From the NCBI GenBank assembly GCA_900470095.1, contig UBZM01000005.1, positions 1-64,000 on the forward strand: 64,000 bases of DNA. Direction: 5' to 3'. The notes under the pieces are model-generated. The model ran no database searches and was not told the DNA's origin. It was given only the letters and a program-made list of their open reading frames with translations. The stretch's first letter is position 1. Each line of letters starts with the position of its first letter. Source of the stretch: Hyphomicrobiales bacterium. GTDB taxonomy: Bacteria > Pseudomonadota > Alphaproteobacteria > Rhizobiales > Beijerinckiaceae. This document shows, one piece after another, positions 52,917-60,915 of this stretch. The translations under genes were made by a program, and so were the position numbers.

Positions 52917-53954
52917 ATGAAGTCGATCAGCTCTCTCGTCGACCTGGACCGACGCATGCTGCTCAAAGGCCTGGCGGCTCTGCCGGCCCTCGCCATCCCC
53001 TTGAGTTTCATCGTCTCGTCGGCTTCCGCACAGACCGACGCTCTGCCGTCCTGGAACGAGGGCCCGACCAAGGCATCGATCACCGATTTCGTCTCGCGCG
53101 TCACGGCGCAGGGCGGTCCCGACTTCGTCGCACCCGCCGAGCGTATCGCGGTGTTCGACAATGATGGCACGCTGTGGGTCGAGCAGCCGATGTATGTCCA
53201 GCTCGCCTTCGTGCTCGATCGCGTCAAGGCGCTCGCGCCGCAGAACCCTGGCTGGAAGACCAAACAACCGTTCAAGGCGGTCCTCGGGGGCGACATGCGG
53301 GCCTTGGCGGCATCCGGCGAACAGGGGCTGATGCAGCTGATTGGCGTCACCCATGCCGGCATGACCTCGGAGGAGTTTGCCAAGATCACCACGGACTGGC
53401 TGGCGACGGCGCGCCACCCGCGCTTCAGGCGGCCCTATACCGAACTCGTCTACCAGCCGATGCTGGAACTGCTCGCCTATCTCCGGGCCAATGGCTTCAA
53501 GACCTATATCGCCTCCGGCGGCGGTATCGAGTTCATGCGCCCATGGACCGACAGGGTCTACGGCATTCCCCCCGAGCAGGTCATCGGCTCCTCGATCAAG
53601 ACGCGCTTCGAGATGCGCGATGGCAGCCCGGAGATCTTTCGCCTGCCGCAGATCAACTTCATTGACGACACGGTCGGCAAGCCCGTGGGTATCAACCAGC
53701 ATATCGGCCGCCGGCCGATTGCTGCGTTCGGGAACTCCGACGGGGATCTCGAAATGCTGCAATGGACCACGCTGTCGGGTGGGCCGCGCTTCGGCCTGAT
53801 CGTCCACCACACCGATGCGGAACGCGAATACGCGTATGACCGCAATTCGCATTTCGGAAAGCTCGACAAGGCGCTCGACGCCGCCGGCGTGAATAAATGG
53901 ACGGTGGTCGACATGAAGCGGGACTGGAAGAAGATCTTTCCGTTCGCGGAGTGA
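52917..53954 (+). CDS. Exported HAD-family hydrolase (Tat signal)
   Basis: This 345-residue HAD phosphatase has motif I FDNDGTLW at 80-87, motif II Ser in YIASGGG and motif IV in FGNSDGDLEM. The N-terminus reads LDRRMLLKGLAALPALAIPL, a twin-arginine-like signal, so the enzyme is probably folded before export. It follows the lipoprotein genes by 36 nt with a purine-rich ribosome site. Inside a sulfatase cluster it could remove phosphate from the same class of substrates. Its substrate is unknown. Confidence 0.9.
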   Translation: MKSISSLVDLDRRMLLKGLAALPALAIPLSFIVSSASAQTDALPSWNEGPTKASITDFVSRVTAQGGPDFVAPAERIAVFDNDGTLWVEQPMYVQLAFVLDRVKALAPQNPGWKTKQPFKAVLGGDMRALAASGEQGLMQLIGVTHAGMTSEEFAKITTDWLATARHPRFRRPYTELVYQPMLELLAYLRANGFKTYIASGGGIEFMRPWTDRVYGIPPEQVIGSSIKTRFEMRDGSPEIFRLPQINFIDDTVGKPVGINQHIGRRPIAAFGNSDGDLEMLQWTTLSGGPRFGLIVHHTDAEREYAYDRNSHFGKLDKALDAAGVNKWTVVDMKRDWKKIFPFAE

Positions 53955-54164
53955 GGACGGCATTCGGCGGCCGCGCGGCGCAGGGAGGGCGCAGGGAGCA
54001 TGTCCCGAGGCGCCGAACGAGTGCAGGGTTTCCGTCTGGCTGCGCGCAATGTGAAAGGGGACATCTCATTCATTCTGACACGCCGTGAAAGCGCATTGCG
54101 CCGAGCGATCTGGGCTCTTTGCACGCGCCGGCGGAGGCGTGCACACCCACAGGGGAGGCTCCAA

Positions 54165-55022
54165 ATGCTCACGAAACACTTCACTTGCGTCATTTTGCTA
54201 CTTGCCGGGCTTGGATCGGTGCGGGGTGAGGCTCAGGCGCAAGGCACCGAACCTCGGCCGAACATCCCTCTGCAAAAGACGATCGGTGTAGCCACACCCA
54301 CGGGGCCAGTTCCCTCGCTCGCCGTCATCAACTCGACAGGCGCAAAGCTGGAGGGAAACACCCTGACTTTGACGGGTGTTTCGGCGAATTCGATCGTTTT
54401 CGCTGATCGCCCCGTGCGCGCCGCCGGCCACGTCGCCACCAGGCAGTTCATCATGCAGTGGGACGAAGGAAAGGACAATTTCGCCAAGGATCCGCCGAAT
54501 GCCACCATATCGGTCCTGGGCGGGGATGGTTCGAAAGTCAGCGACGCCGTGGTGACGTTGCGATCGCCGAAACTCGATGCGGGCAACCTGACCTTTGAGG
54601 TCTCAATCCTCGAGGGGAGCCTCACCGGGGCGAGCGGGCCGGCGGCGTTGTTCATCGACCGCTTCGGAGGCTTCGGCGGCGGCGGGTTCGGCGGTCGCCT
54701 CGGAGGCGGCGATTTTGGCGGGCGCGACTTGGGCGGCTTCGGCGGAGGTGATCGATTTGGTGGCGGTCTTGCGGGCGATCGGTTTGGCGGCGATGCGCGA
54801 CTGGGCGGCGCGCGATTGGGGGATGATCGTGTGGGCTATGACCGCTGGGGCGCCTATGATCGAGCCCGGGTTGGCGGCGCCTACTGGCATGCGCCGGTCT
54901 ATAATGGCGCTTGGTATGCCAGTGGGGCGGCGCTGGGTGCGGCTGCCGGACTCGCTGCGACGCGGCCATATGGCTACGGCTATGGTCAGTGCGGGTACTA
55001 TCCCTATCCGGCCTGCTACTAG
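54165..55022 (+). CDS. Secreted protein with Gly-rich low-complexity C-terminal half
   Basis: In this 285-residue protein, a signal (CVILLLAGLGSVRGEAQA) is followed by a beta-sandwich-like domain (about 45-165) with LEGNTLTLTGVSANSIVFAD and GNLTFEVSILEGSL. A Gly/Asp/Arg/Phe-rich region (about 170-240: repeats of GGGDFGGR, GGDRFGGG) and a Tyr/Gly/Cys-rich end follow. The ATG at 54165 follows GGGGAGG. The first domain occurs beside sulfatase and HAD genes in other proteobacteria as far as I recall. The role is unknown. Confidence 0.85.
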   Translation: MLTKHFTCVILLLAGLGSVRGEAQAQGTEPRPNIPLQKTIGVATPTGPVPSLAVINSTGAKLEGNTLTLTGVSANSIVFADRPVRAAGHVATRQFIMQWDEGKDNFAKDPPNATISVLGGDGSKVSDAVVTLRSPKLDAGNLTFEVSILEGSLTGASGPAALFIDRFGGFGGGGFGGRLGGGDFGGRDLGGFGGGDRFGGGLAGDRFGGDARLGGARLGDDRVGYDRWGAYDRARVGGAYWHAPVYNGAWYASGAALGAAAGLAATRPYGYGYGQCGYYPYPACY

Positions 55023-55272
55023 ATCCCCCGTGGTGCGCCGGGCCGGTGGGGCAAGCGCAAACTGCTCAGGGTCGTTCCCTTCGCGTCGAGACGATCCTCG
55101 GCCTGGGATCGACCCGGCGTGACAAGGGATGCCGGCAAGGCAGGTGCGGGCCGCATCCGGCCGCCGCGCGGCGGAGCAAGCTCTTATCCTGCCGGCAGGC
55201 CGTAGACCCGCCTCGTCGAGATCTCCTCCCCCGCGTCTGATGCTTCATTCGGCCAATACAGAGGGCTAGAAA
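55023..55272. other. Intergenic region before the alkylsulfatase gene
   Basis: This 250-bp region has no gene. It presumably carries the alkylsulfatase promoter. A short CTTATCCTGCCGGCAGG-type inverted motif near 55,180-55,200 is weak. Nothing else was recognised. Confidence 0.35.
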
Positions 55273-57339
55273 ATGAGCGGCTCATTGAGAATTCTGGCGC
55301 TTGTGCTTGGCGCAGTCGTCGCTGGAGCATTTGGTGATGCCTCGGTCGCGCAGGAGCAGCAGCATTTCCATCCGAAGGGGAACATGCCTTCGCGATTCAC
55401 GATCGAAGCGCAGGAACAGCAGCGGCGGATATTGCCCCTTGCCGACAAGCAGGACTTCCAGGAAGCGAAGCGCGGCTTCATCGCTTCGCCGCCCTACCGC
55501 AAGATCATGAATGACAAGGGCGACGTGGCTTGGAACATGGATAACTGGAACTTCCTCCTGAACGGGAAGGACTATGACAGCATCCATCCGTCACTGCAGC
55601 GCCAGGCCTTGCTCAACATGGAGTATGGCCTGTTTGAAGTTGTGCCTGGCATCTATCAGGTCCGTGGCTTCGACCTCGCCAACGTCTCGTTCATCCGAGG
55701 GAATACCGGCTGGATCGTGATCGACCCCCTGACCGTCAAGGAAACATCTCGCGCCGCGCTCAGGTTCATCAACGAGAGACTCGGCGAACGCCCCGTCGTG
55801 GCCGTGATCATTTCCCATTCCCATGGTGACCATTTCGGCGGAATCCGCGGCGTCGTGGATGATGCTGCGCTGGCGGTAGGAAAGCTGCAGATCATTGCCC
55901 CCAAGGGCTTCATCAACGAGGCCATCTCCGAGAATCTCTATGCCGGCAACGCGATGACCCGCCGCAAGAGCTATACCTATGGCGACCTGCTGCCTCAGAG
56001 CCCTTATGGCCATGTCGATTCATCGATCGGCAAGGGAGTCGCCAGCGGCGATGTCGGGATCCTGCCCCCGACCCGGAGCATCGAGCAGCCGGTCGAGGAA
56101 TTGACCATCGACGGCGTGCGGATGGTTTTTCAGAACACGCCCGGCACCGAAGCGCCGGCGGAGATGAACACCTGGTTTCCCGATTTCAAGGCGTTCTGGG
56201 CCGCGGAGAACATCGTCGCCAGCCAGCACAATGTGCTCACCTTGCGGGGCGCGCCGGTGCGCGATGCGCTGGCGTGGTCGCAGTATATCAACGAGGCGCT
56301 GTACCGGTTCGGCGATCAGGCGGAGGTGATGTTCGCATCGCATAGTTGGCCCCGCTGGGGAAAGGCGCGGATTGCCGAGGTGATGCGCGGACAACGCGAC
56401 ATGTACGCGAACCTGAACAACCAGGTCCTGCATCTGGCGAATTCTGGCGTGACGATCAACCAGATCCACAATGTCTATGAGCCGCCCAAAAGCCTGCTTC
56501 AGCAATGGTATGACCGCGGCTATCACGGCTCCTACCTGCATAACAGCCGGGCCGTGATCCAGCGTTACCTTGGATTCTGGGATCTGAACCCGGCAACCCT
56601 GGTCCCACTGTCGCCGGAGGAATCGGCACCGCTTTACGTGGAGATGATGGGCGGCGCCGCGAAGGTGATGGCGAAGGGGCGCGAGCTCTACGAACAGGGC
56701 ATGTACCGTCACGCAACCGAGATTCTCAACAAGCTGGTCTATGCGGAGCCGGGCAATCAGGACGCAAAAAATCTCCTCGCCGACACGTTCGAGCAGATGG
56801 GCTACCAGTTCGAGAGCCCGAGCCTGCGTAACAGCTTCCTGGCCGGCGCCAAGGAGCTGCGCGATGGCGTCATCGCGGTGAAAGCGGCAAAGGCGGGCAG
56901 TCCCGACTTCGTACGCGGCACCACCACCGAGCTGTTCCTGAATTACCTCGGGGTCCAGATGGACAGCCGCAAGGCCGACGGCATGAAGTTCAAGATCAAT
57001 ATCTCGACGCCGGATAATGGCGAGCGGTTTGTGGTCGAGATGAGCAATGCGACGCTGACGACGATCGCCGGCTATCAGGCCGCGGATGCAGATCTGACGA
57101 TCACGATCGACCGCCGCGAGCTGGAGGACGTGATGATCGGCACTGCGAAGCTGGCCGACAAGGTCTCGGCCGGAAGGGCCAGGATGGAAGGAAATCCCGC
57201 CGTGCTCGCGCAGCTCGGTTCGACAATGGTCAAGTTCGACAATTGGTTCGAAGTCCTGCCGGGCACGAAGAAGGAGACCGGAACTTCGCCAAGACCCGAA
57301 ATCCTGCAGGACGACGCGATCTATTACGAGGGGCCCTGA
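55273..57339 (+). CDS. Alkylsulfatase (SdsA/YjcS-type, metallo-beta-lactamase fold)
   Basis: This 688-residue enzyme hydrolyses primary or secondary alkyl sulfates through a dinuclear zinc site, unlike the formylglycine arylsulfatases. Zinc motif HSHGDH is at 182-187 in VIISHSHGDHFGGIRGV, and further zinc ligands are in TPGTEAPAEMNTWFPDF and SQHNVLTLRG. The middle is the dimerisation domain, and the C-terminal part (about 560-670) is an SCP2-like domain that holds the alkyl chain. The signal peptide is LALVLGAVVAGAFGDASVA. It ends the sulfatase cluster, so the organism can attack both sulfate-ester types. Confidence 0.95.
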   Translation: MSGSLRILALVLGAVVAGAFGDASVAQEQQHFHPKGNMPSRFTIEAQEQQRRILPLADKQDFQEAKRGFIASPPYRKIMNDKGDVAWNMDNWNFLLNGKDYDSIHPSLQRQALLNMEYGLFEVVPGIYQVRGFDLANVSFIRGNTGWIVIDPLTVKETSRAALRFINERLGERPVVAVIISHSHGDHFGGIRGVVDDAALAVGKLQIIAPKGFINEAISENLYAGNAMTRRKSYTYGDLLPQSPYGHVDSSIGKGVASGDVGILPPTRSIEQPVEELTIDGVRMVFQNTPGTEAPAEMNTWFPDFKAFWAAENIVASQHNVLTLRGAPVRDALAWSQYINEALYRFGDQAEVMFASHSWPRWGKARIAEVMRGQRDMYANLNNQVLHLANSGVTINQIHNVYEPPKSLLQQWYDRGYHGSYLHNSRAVIQRYLGFWDLNPATLVPLSPEESAPLYVEMMGGAAKVMAKGRELYEQGMYRHATEILNKLVYAEPGNQDAKNLLADTFEQMGYQFESPSLRNSFLAGAKELRDGVIAVKAAKAGSPDFVRGTTTELFLNYLGVQMDSRKADGMKFKINISTPDNGERFVVEMSNATLTTIAGYQAADADLTITIDRRELEDVMIGTAKLADKVSAGRARMEGNPAVLAQLGSTMVKFDNWFEVLPGTKKETGTSPRPEILQDDAIYYEGP

Positions 57340-57403
57340 CTAAACCAACGAAGGGCTCAGTCATCCCGGAGCACGAAAGCTCCTCGGCTTTCTTTTCGGA
57401 CCT

Positions 57404-58042
57404 TTATTGCGGCGAGCCGTGTTGCTTGCGGCCGCGGTGACGCCAAAGCCAGATGATGAGCACGACCGCGGCGATCGCAGCCAGGACGAGCGGGAGCACC
57501 CTTATCCCAACATGACCCCATCGCGGGATATAGGCCGCGATCCCGGACATGTGCGTGCCGAAATAGAAGGCGCCGGCACCCCAGACGGCAACCCATAGCG
57601 CGCCGCCGAGCGCGTTGAAGAGCAGGAAGCGCCGCCAGTCCATTCCGATCGTGCCGGCGGCGATGCCATTGAGCTGCCGAAGGATGTTGACGAACCGCGC
57701 CGCGGCGACCGTCGCTGGACCATAACGTGCAAAGACCGCTTCGACGCGATTGAAGCGCTCCGGTGTCAATCCGATCCGGGATCCATGCTTGAGTATGACG
57801 GCTCGGCCGAAGGTCCGGCCGATCAGGTAACCGACATTGTCGCCGAGCACAGCTCCCACCCAGGCATTGAAGAGGACGGCGGACAAGGACAGCTCGCCAC
57901 GGGAAGCGAGCACGCCGGCGAAGATCAGCGCGGATTCCCCCGGCAAAGGTGCTCCGAGCGACTCCAGAAACAGGATCACGAAGATGGCGAGAGCGCCATA
58001 TTCGCGAATATAGGGCTCGACGGCCGAAAACAGATGTTCCAT
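57404..58042 (-). CDS. DedA-family membrane protein
   Basis: This 212-residue DedA/SNARE-associated protein has FLESLGAPLPGESALIFAG after the first helix, the conserved acidic-Gly-Asn segment GAVLGDNVGYLIGRTFG, and RFVNILRQLNGIAAGTIGM. Five hydrophobic segments are visible. DedA proteins act in envelope lipid flipping and proton-motive-force homeostasis. It faces the alkylsulfatase tail to tail. Confidence 0.93.
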   Translation of the reverse strand: MEHLFSAVEPYIREYGALAIFVILFLESLGAPLPGESALIFAGVLASRGELSLSAVLFNAWVGAVLGDNVGYLIGRTFGRAVILKHGSRIGLTPERFNRVEAVFARYGPATVAAARFVNILRQLNGIAAGTIGMDWRRFLLFNALGGALWVAVWGAGAFYFGTHMSGIAAYIPRWGHVGIRVLPLVLAAIAAVVLIIWLWRHRGRKQHGSPQ

Positions 58043-58196
58043 TCCGCGCGTCGCCTCGCTGGATCATCGCAGCGGCTATCGTATCCTGTCTGAAGAAAAT
58101 CGGCACATCCTTGGTGGGCGGATCACCCGGCCAGTAAATTGATGAGTCGCGGCGGAAGGCTCCACGGTCGACCGGAACGCCGGGCCAGGACTGTCC

Positions 58197-58242
58197 GCAG
58201 TCCGGTCGCAGGCGCCGTCTTCATCTTATTGTGGACGTTGAG
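58197..58242 (+). repeat. Direct repeat copy A (partner at 63670-63714)
   Basis: About 46 bp from GCAGTCCGGTCGC through CTTCATCTTATTGTGGACGT to GTTGAG matches 63670-63714, with only three or four changes and one gap. Similarity continues weakly about 30 bp further (GCGT, AAG, GACTCA). The two copies share orientation and lie 5.5 kb apart. Confidence 0.7.
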
Positions 58243-58343
58243 TCATTGCGTCTAAGATCTTTGGCGGACTCAGGTTTTAGCCTGGCCCACGAGCGCCAGC
58301 CTGGGGCCGGTGGCTGCCAGGGGCGCAACCGGCACAGTCGCCC

Positions 58344-58439
58344 TTACTTGAACGCCATCGGGGCGACGAAGAGTGCGGCGAGAGCCAACACGACCCCGAT
58401 GCGCAGCCAGACAGCCCTGACGTGATGTCTCACAAGCAT
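58344..58439 (-). CDS. Possible 31-residue single-helix membrane peptide
   Basis: The ATG at 58439 is preceded at 6 nt by GGGGGAG, a strong ribosome site. The peptide starts MLVRHHVRAVWLRIG, continues with the hydrophobic run VVLALAALFVAP and ends MAFK. A basic N-terminus followed by one helix is typical of small membrane proteins. No relatives are recognised. It could be chance, but the combination of ribosome site and topology favours a real small gene. Confidence 0.4.
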   Translation of the reverse strand: MLVRHHVRAVWLRIGVVLALAALFVAPMAFK

Positions 58440-58885
58440 GCGACGCTCCCCCAGACGCAACGACGGAACTCACGTAGCGAACCCGTCGCGGACCTCGATT
58501 CCGGTGACGGAGCCAGCCAAGCCTCGATCTCATCTTGAACCTGCCCGCGGGCGGCGCAAGCGGCCTTGATGCTGCCGGGCTCGTGGCCGGGGTCACGACT
58601 TCGTCAACGGGCAGCGCTGCCTCAAGGCTTGCCCCCGGGACGACGGGCTCTCCCGTCAGGAAACCGCCATCATCCGCGAGCACAACGCTGGCATCATCGC
58701 AGCATGCGGCGCGAGCCTCATCCTCGACTGCGGCAGGCTGCGGTTGGTTCGTTTGCGGATATCGGCCGCTGTAGACGGCCGCCGCGAGGGGGCGATCCGA
58801 TCTGGCGAGGGCGCCCGAAAGCGGCCCGAGCGCGGCCACTTGCAAGGCGCTGTCGCCCCACCATCACAGCAAGGGAGACGCGACC

Positions 58886-59266
58886 ATGCCTGAGCTCTCG
58901 AACAACTTGATGGAACCGTGGAAGAATTCTCTGACTGTCGCAGTCGAGACGAACAGGCTCGCCCTCGACAATGCTCAGAAGCTTGGCGTGCTGCAGATGG
59001 GCCTGCTGCGGAGTTGCATGGACCTGGGCTTCGCGCGTCTGAAAGCCGCCGCTGAGATCAAAGACACGGATGACCTTCTGGCGTTCCAGGCCGGCCAGAT
59101 CGAGGCCGCGATGAGCTTGTCCGAAAAGCTGATCGACGACAGCAAGGCACTGGCTGATCTCGGCGAGGGGATCATGGAGGAATGCGGCAGGCTGACCGAA
59201 GAGGCCATCGGTCAATCACCGCAGCCGCTGGCTCTGCAAGGCAGGGTCTCGCACAAGGCTGCGTGA
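58886..59266 (+). CDS. Phasin-family protein
   Basis: This 126-residue amphipathic helical protein has the phasin pattern: WKNSLTVAVETNRLALDNAQ at the start and DTDDLLAFQAGQIEAAMSLS in the centre, followed by a long charged helix. Phasins coat polyhydroxybutyrate granules and affect their size and number. GGGAG precedes the ATG. The PHB-depolymerase-type esterase at 31865 suggests that this organism stores PHB. Confidence 0.88.
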   Translation: MPELSNNLMEPWKNSLTVAVETNRLALDNAQKLGVLQMGLLRSCMDLGFARLKAAAEIKDTDDLLAFQAGQIEAAMSLSEKLIDDSKALADLGEGIMEECGRLTEEAIGQSPQPLALQGRVSHKAA

Positions 59267-59406
59267 GCGCGGCCGGCTTCGCGCAGTCATTGCCCGGGCG
59301 GTTGGCAGGCTTCCGGCGAGGTTAAGGCGGGGCCGCTGCGCGGAGAGTGAGCCCGTCATAGCAAGTGGTGGTGCAGCCGGCGGAGCCTTGCCCTGGTTCG
59401 CTGCGC

Positions 59407-60048
59407 CTATCGCGGCGTTGCCATCCGGCCGACGACGGCCAGGGCGAATTCCACGAGGTAGGCGTTGAGCGTCAGCGACGCCGTGCTGGCCGCGGCCACA
59501 TCCCTCCTGGCGATGCCCTTGAGGATCTGCTGGTGGAGCCGCTTGCCGCGTGCGATCTCCTGCTGCTCGTCCCGCACATGCATCACCCAGAAGCGCCGCG
59601 ACAAGGACTGCAGCGGCGTCATCAGGGCCGCGAGATAGGGATTATGCGCCGCCTCGATGATCAGCGCGTGAGTCTGTCCGACCGTTTCTGAATAGTCGTG
59701 CAGCGTGAATTCGCCATCGAGCGCGGCCGCCAGCTTTTCGATCGCCGCAAGGTCCTTCTGCGTTGCTCGCGCGCAGGCAAGCTCCACCGCGAGCAACTCG
59801 TTGGCGCGCCGCACCTCCAGGCCGCTGAGCTGATCCTCGATCGAGATGCCGGGGATTTCGATGCCCTTGTTGGGGTGGATCCTCACCATGTAGCTGAGCG
59901 CGAGGCGCTGGATCGCCTCCCGCACCGGCGTCCGACCGAGCCCGGTCAACTCCATCAGATGACGCTCCGAGACCATCGAGCCGGGCTTCAATTCGCCCCG
60001 GACGATGAGGCGCTGCAGCACGACGACGGCTTCTTCCGACTGGTTCAT
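59407..60048 (-). CDS. GntR-family regulator with FCD domain
   Basis: In this 213-residue regulator, residues 1-70 are a winged helix (LQRLIVRGELKPGSMVSERH, then GLGRTPVREAIQRLAL). Residues 80-205 are a helical FCD effector domain with Asp/His metal positions (DYSETVGQTHALIIEAAHNP, RGKRLHQQILKGI). The start at 60048 follows AAGGGCGAG. It is divergent from a flavin reductase-like gene and an MFS transporter and is probably their repressor, releasing DNA on binding a carboxylic-acid-type effector. Confidence 0.93.
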   Translation of the reverse strand: MNQSEEAVVVLQRLIVRGELKPGSMVSERHLMELTGLGRTPVREAIQRLALSYMVRIHPNKGIEIPGISIEDQLSGLEVRRANELLAVELACARATQKDLAAIEKLAAALDGEFTLHDYSETVGQTHALIIEAAHNPYLAALMTPLQSLSRRFWVMHVRDEQQEIARGKRLHQQILKGIARRDVAAASTASLTLNAYLVEFALAVVGRMATPR

Positions 60049-60145
60049 CTCGCCCTTCCGCGCCGCGCTGTCTCGCCGCGCAGGCCGGCAGCGGCGTTCG
60101 ATTCCGCCTACCTCATCCGCGCCGGCTTTCCAAACCATTATTCAT

Positions 60146-60157
60146 CCGATATATCGG
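60146..60157. promoter_or_regulatory. Palindromic candidate operator of the GntR regulator
   Basis: CCGATATATCGG is a perfect 12-bp palindrome in the 153-bp divergent region between the GntR regulator and the flavin reductase gene. It is AT-rich at the centre and placed for control of both directions. It fits the short palindromes bound by GntR/FCD dimers but is not the classic consensus. Confidence 0.55.
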
Positions 60158-60201
60158 TTGCATATTATCGATGTTCAATGTCGCCGCCGGAGGAATGATC
60201 C

Positions 60202-60864
60202 TTGAAATACGCCCCTCATCTCGAGCCCAGTCCCTTGCCGTTTTCGCCCTTCAAGAGCTGCACGGTGCCGCGGCCGATCGGCTGGCTGTCGAGCGTCAGC
60301 GCAGCCGGCGTCGAGAACATCGCGCCCTACAGCCAGTGGCAAAACCTCACCTTCGACCCGCCGATGGTGATGTTCTCGGCGAACCAGTATCCAGACGGTC
60401 GCCGCAAGGACACGGTCCTCAATGCCGAGGAGACGGGCTGGTTCGTCTGGAACATGGCGACCTTCGACCTGCGCGAGGCCGTGAACATCAGCGCGATGGC
60501 CTTGCCCGCGCATGAGAGCGAGTTCGATCGCCTGAATGTCACCCGCGACTATGCCGATAACGCGCGCATTCCCATGGTCAGGGAAAGCCCGGTCAAGTTC
60601 GAGTGCAGATATGTCAGCACTCACCGGATCAAAGGCAATTCCCCCGTCGGCTCCATCGATATCGTCTTCGCCCAGGTCGAGAAGATCCATATCGATGACG
60701 GTGTGATCTTGCCGAGCGGAAAGCTCGACATCGAGAAGATCAAGCCGATCGCCCGCCTGGGCTATTTTGACTACACGGTGGTCAAGGACGTCTTCGAGAT
60801 GCGGGTTCCGGGCGCGGACGGAGACGCGCGGCAAGGGCTGGAAGGGCGGTCCACCTTGCGCTGA
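60202..60864 (+). CDS. Flavin reductase-like domain protein
   Basis: This 220-residue FMN-binding split-barrel protein has TVPRPIGWLSSVSAAGVENI and PYSQWQNLTFDPPMVMFSAN, the pattern of the flavin-reductase-like group that includes ring-cleavage and monooxygenase partners. The start codon is TTG at 60202, supported by GGAGGA 7 nt upstream; no ATG gives a full domain. It is divergent from the GntR regulator and followed by an MFS transporter, so a catabolic role for a transported organic acid is plausible. Confidence 0.9.
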   Translation: MKYAPHLEPSPLPFSPFKSCTVPRPIGWLSSVSAAGVENIAPYSQWQNLTFDPPMVMFSANQYPDGRRKDTVLNAEETGWFVWNMATFDLREAVNISAMALPAHESEFDRLNVTRDYADNARIPMVRESPVKFECRYVSTHRIKGNSPVGSIDIVFAQVEKIHIDDGVILPSGKLDIEKIKPIARLGYFDYTVVKDVFEMRVPGADGDARQGLEGRSTLR

Positions 60865-60915
60865 CGGTTTCACCGATTTTTGAACCGAAGAACCAAACAA
60901 TAAGAGGGGAATTCC

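Larger units (their letters stand above)
58043..58885. other. Mostly gene-free region with one small ORF and a dispersed repeat
   Basis: In 843 bp no large gene is supported; the long leftward frame (58270-58845) has no ribosome site and looks like composition-driven noise. It contains a possible 31-residue membrane peptide (58344-58439) and one copy of a direct repeat (58197-58242) that reappears at 63670-63714. The phasin promoter must be at the right end. Confidence 0.5.

Noticed and set aside
58270..58845. 191-codon leftward frame in the region before the phasin gene
   Set aside because: It has no ribosome site, is Pro/Ala/Arg-rich and has no recognisable domain. A short frame with a good ribosome site inside the same stretch was preferred.
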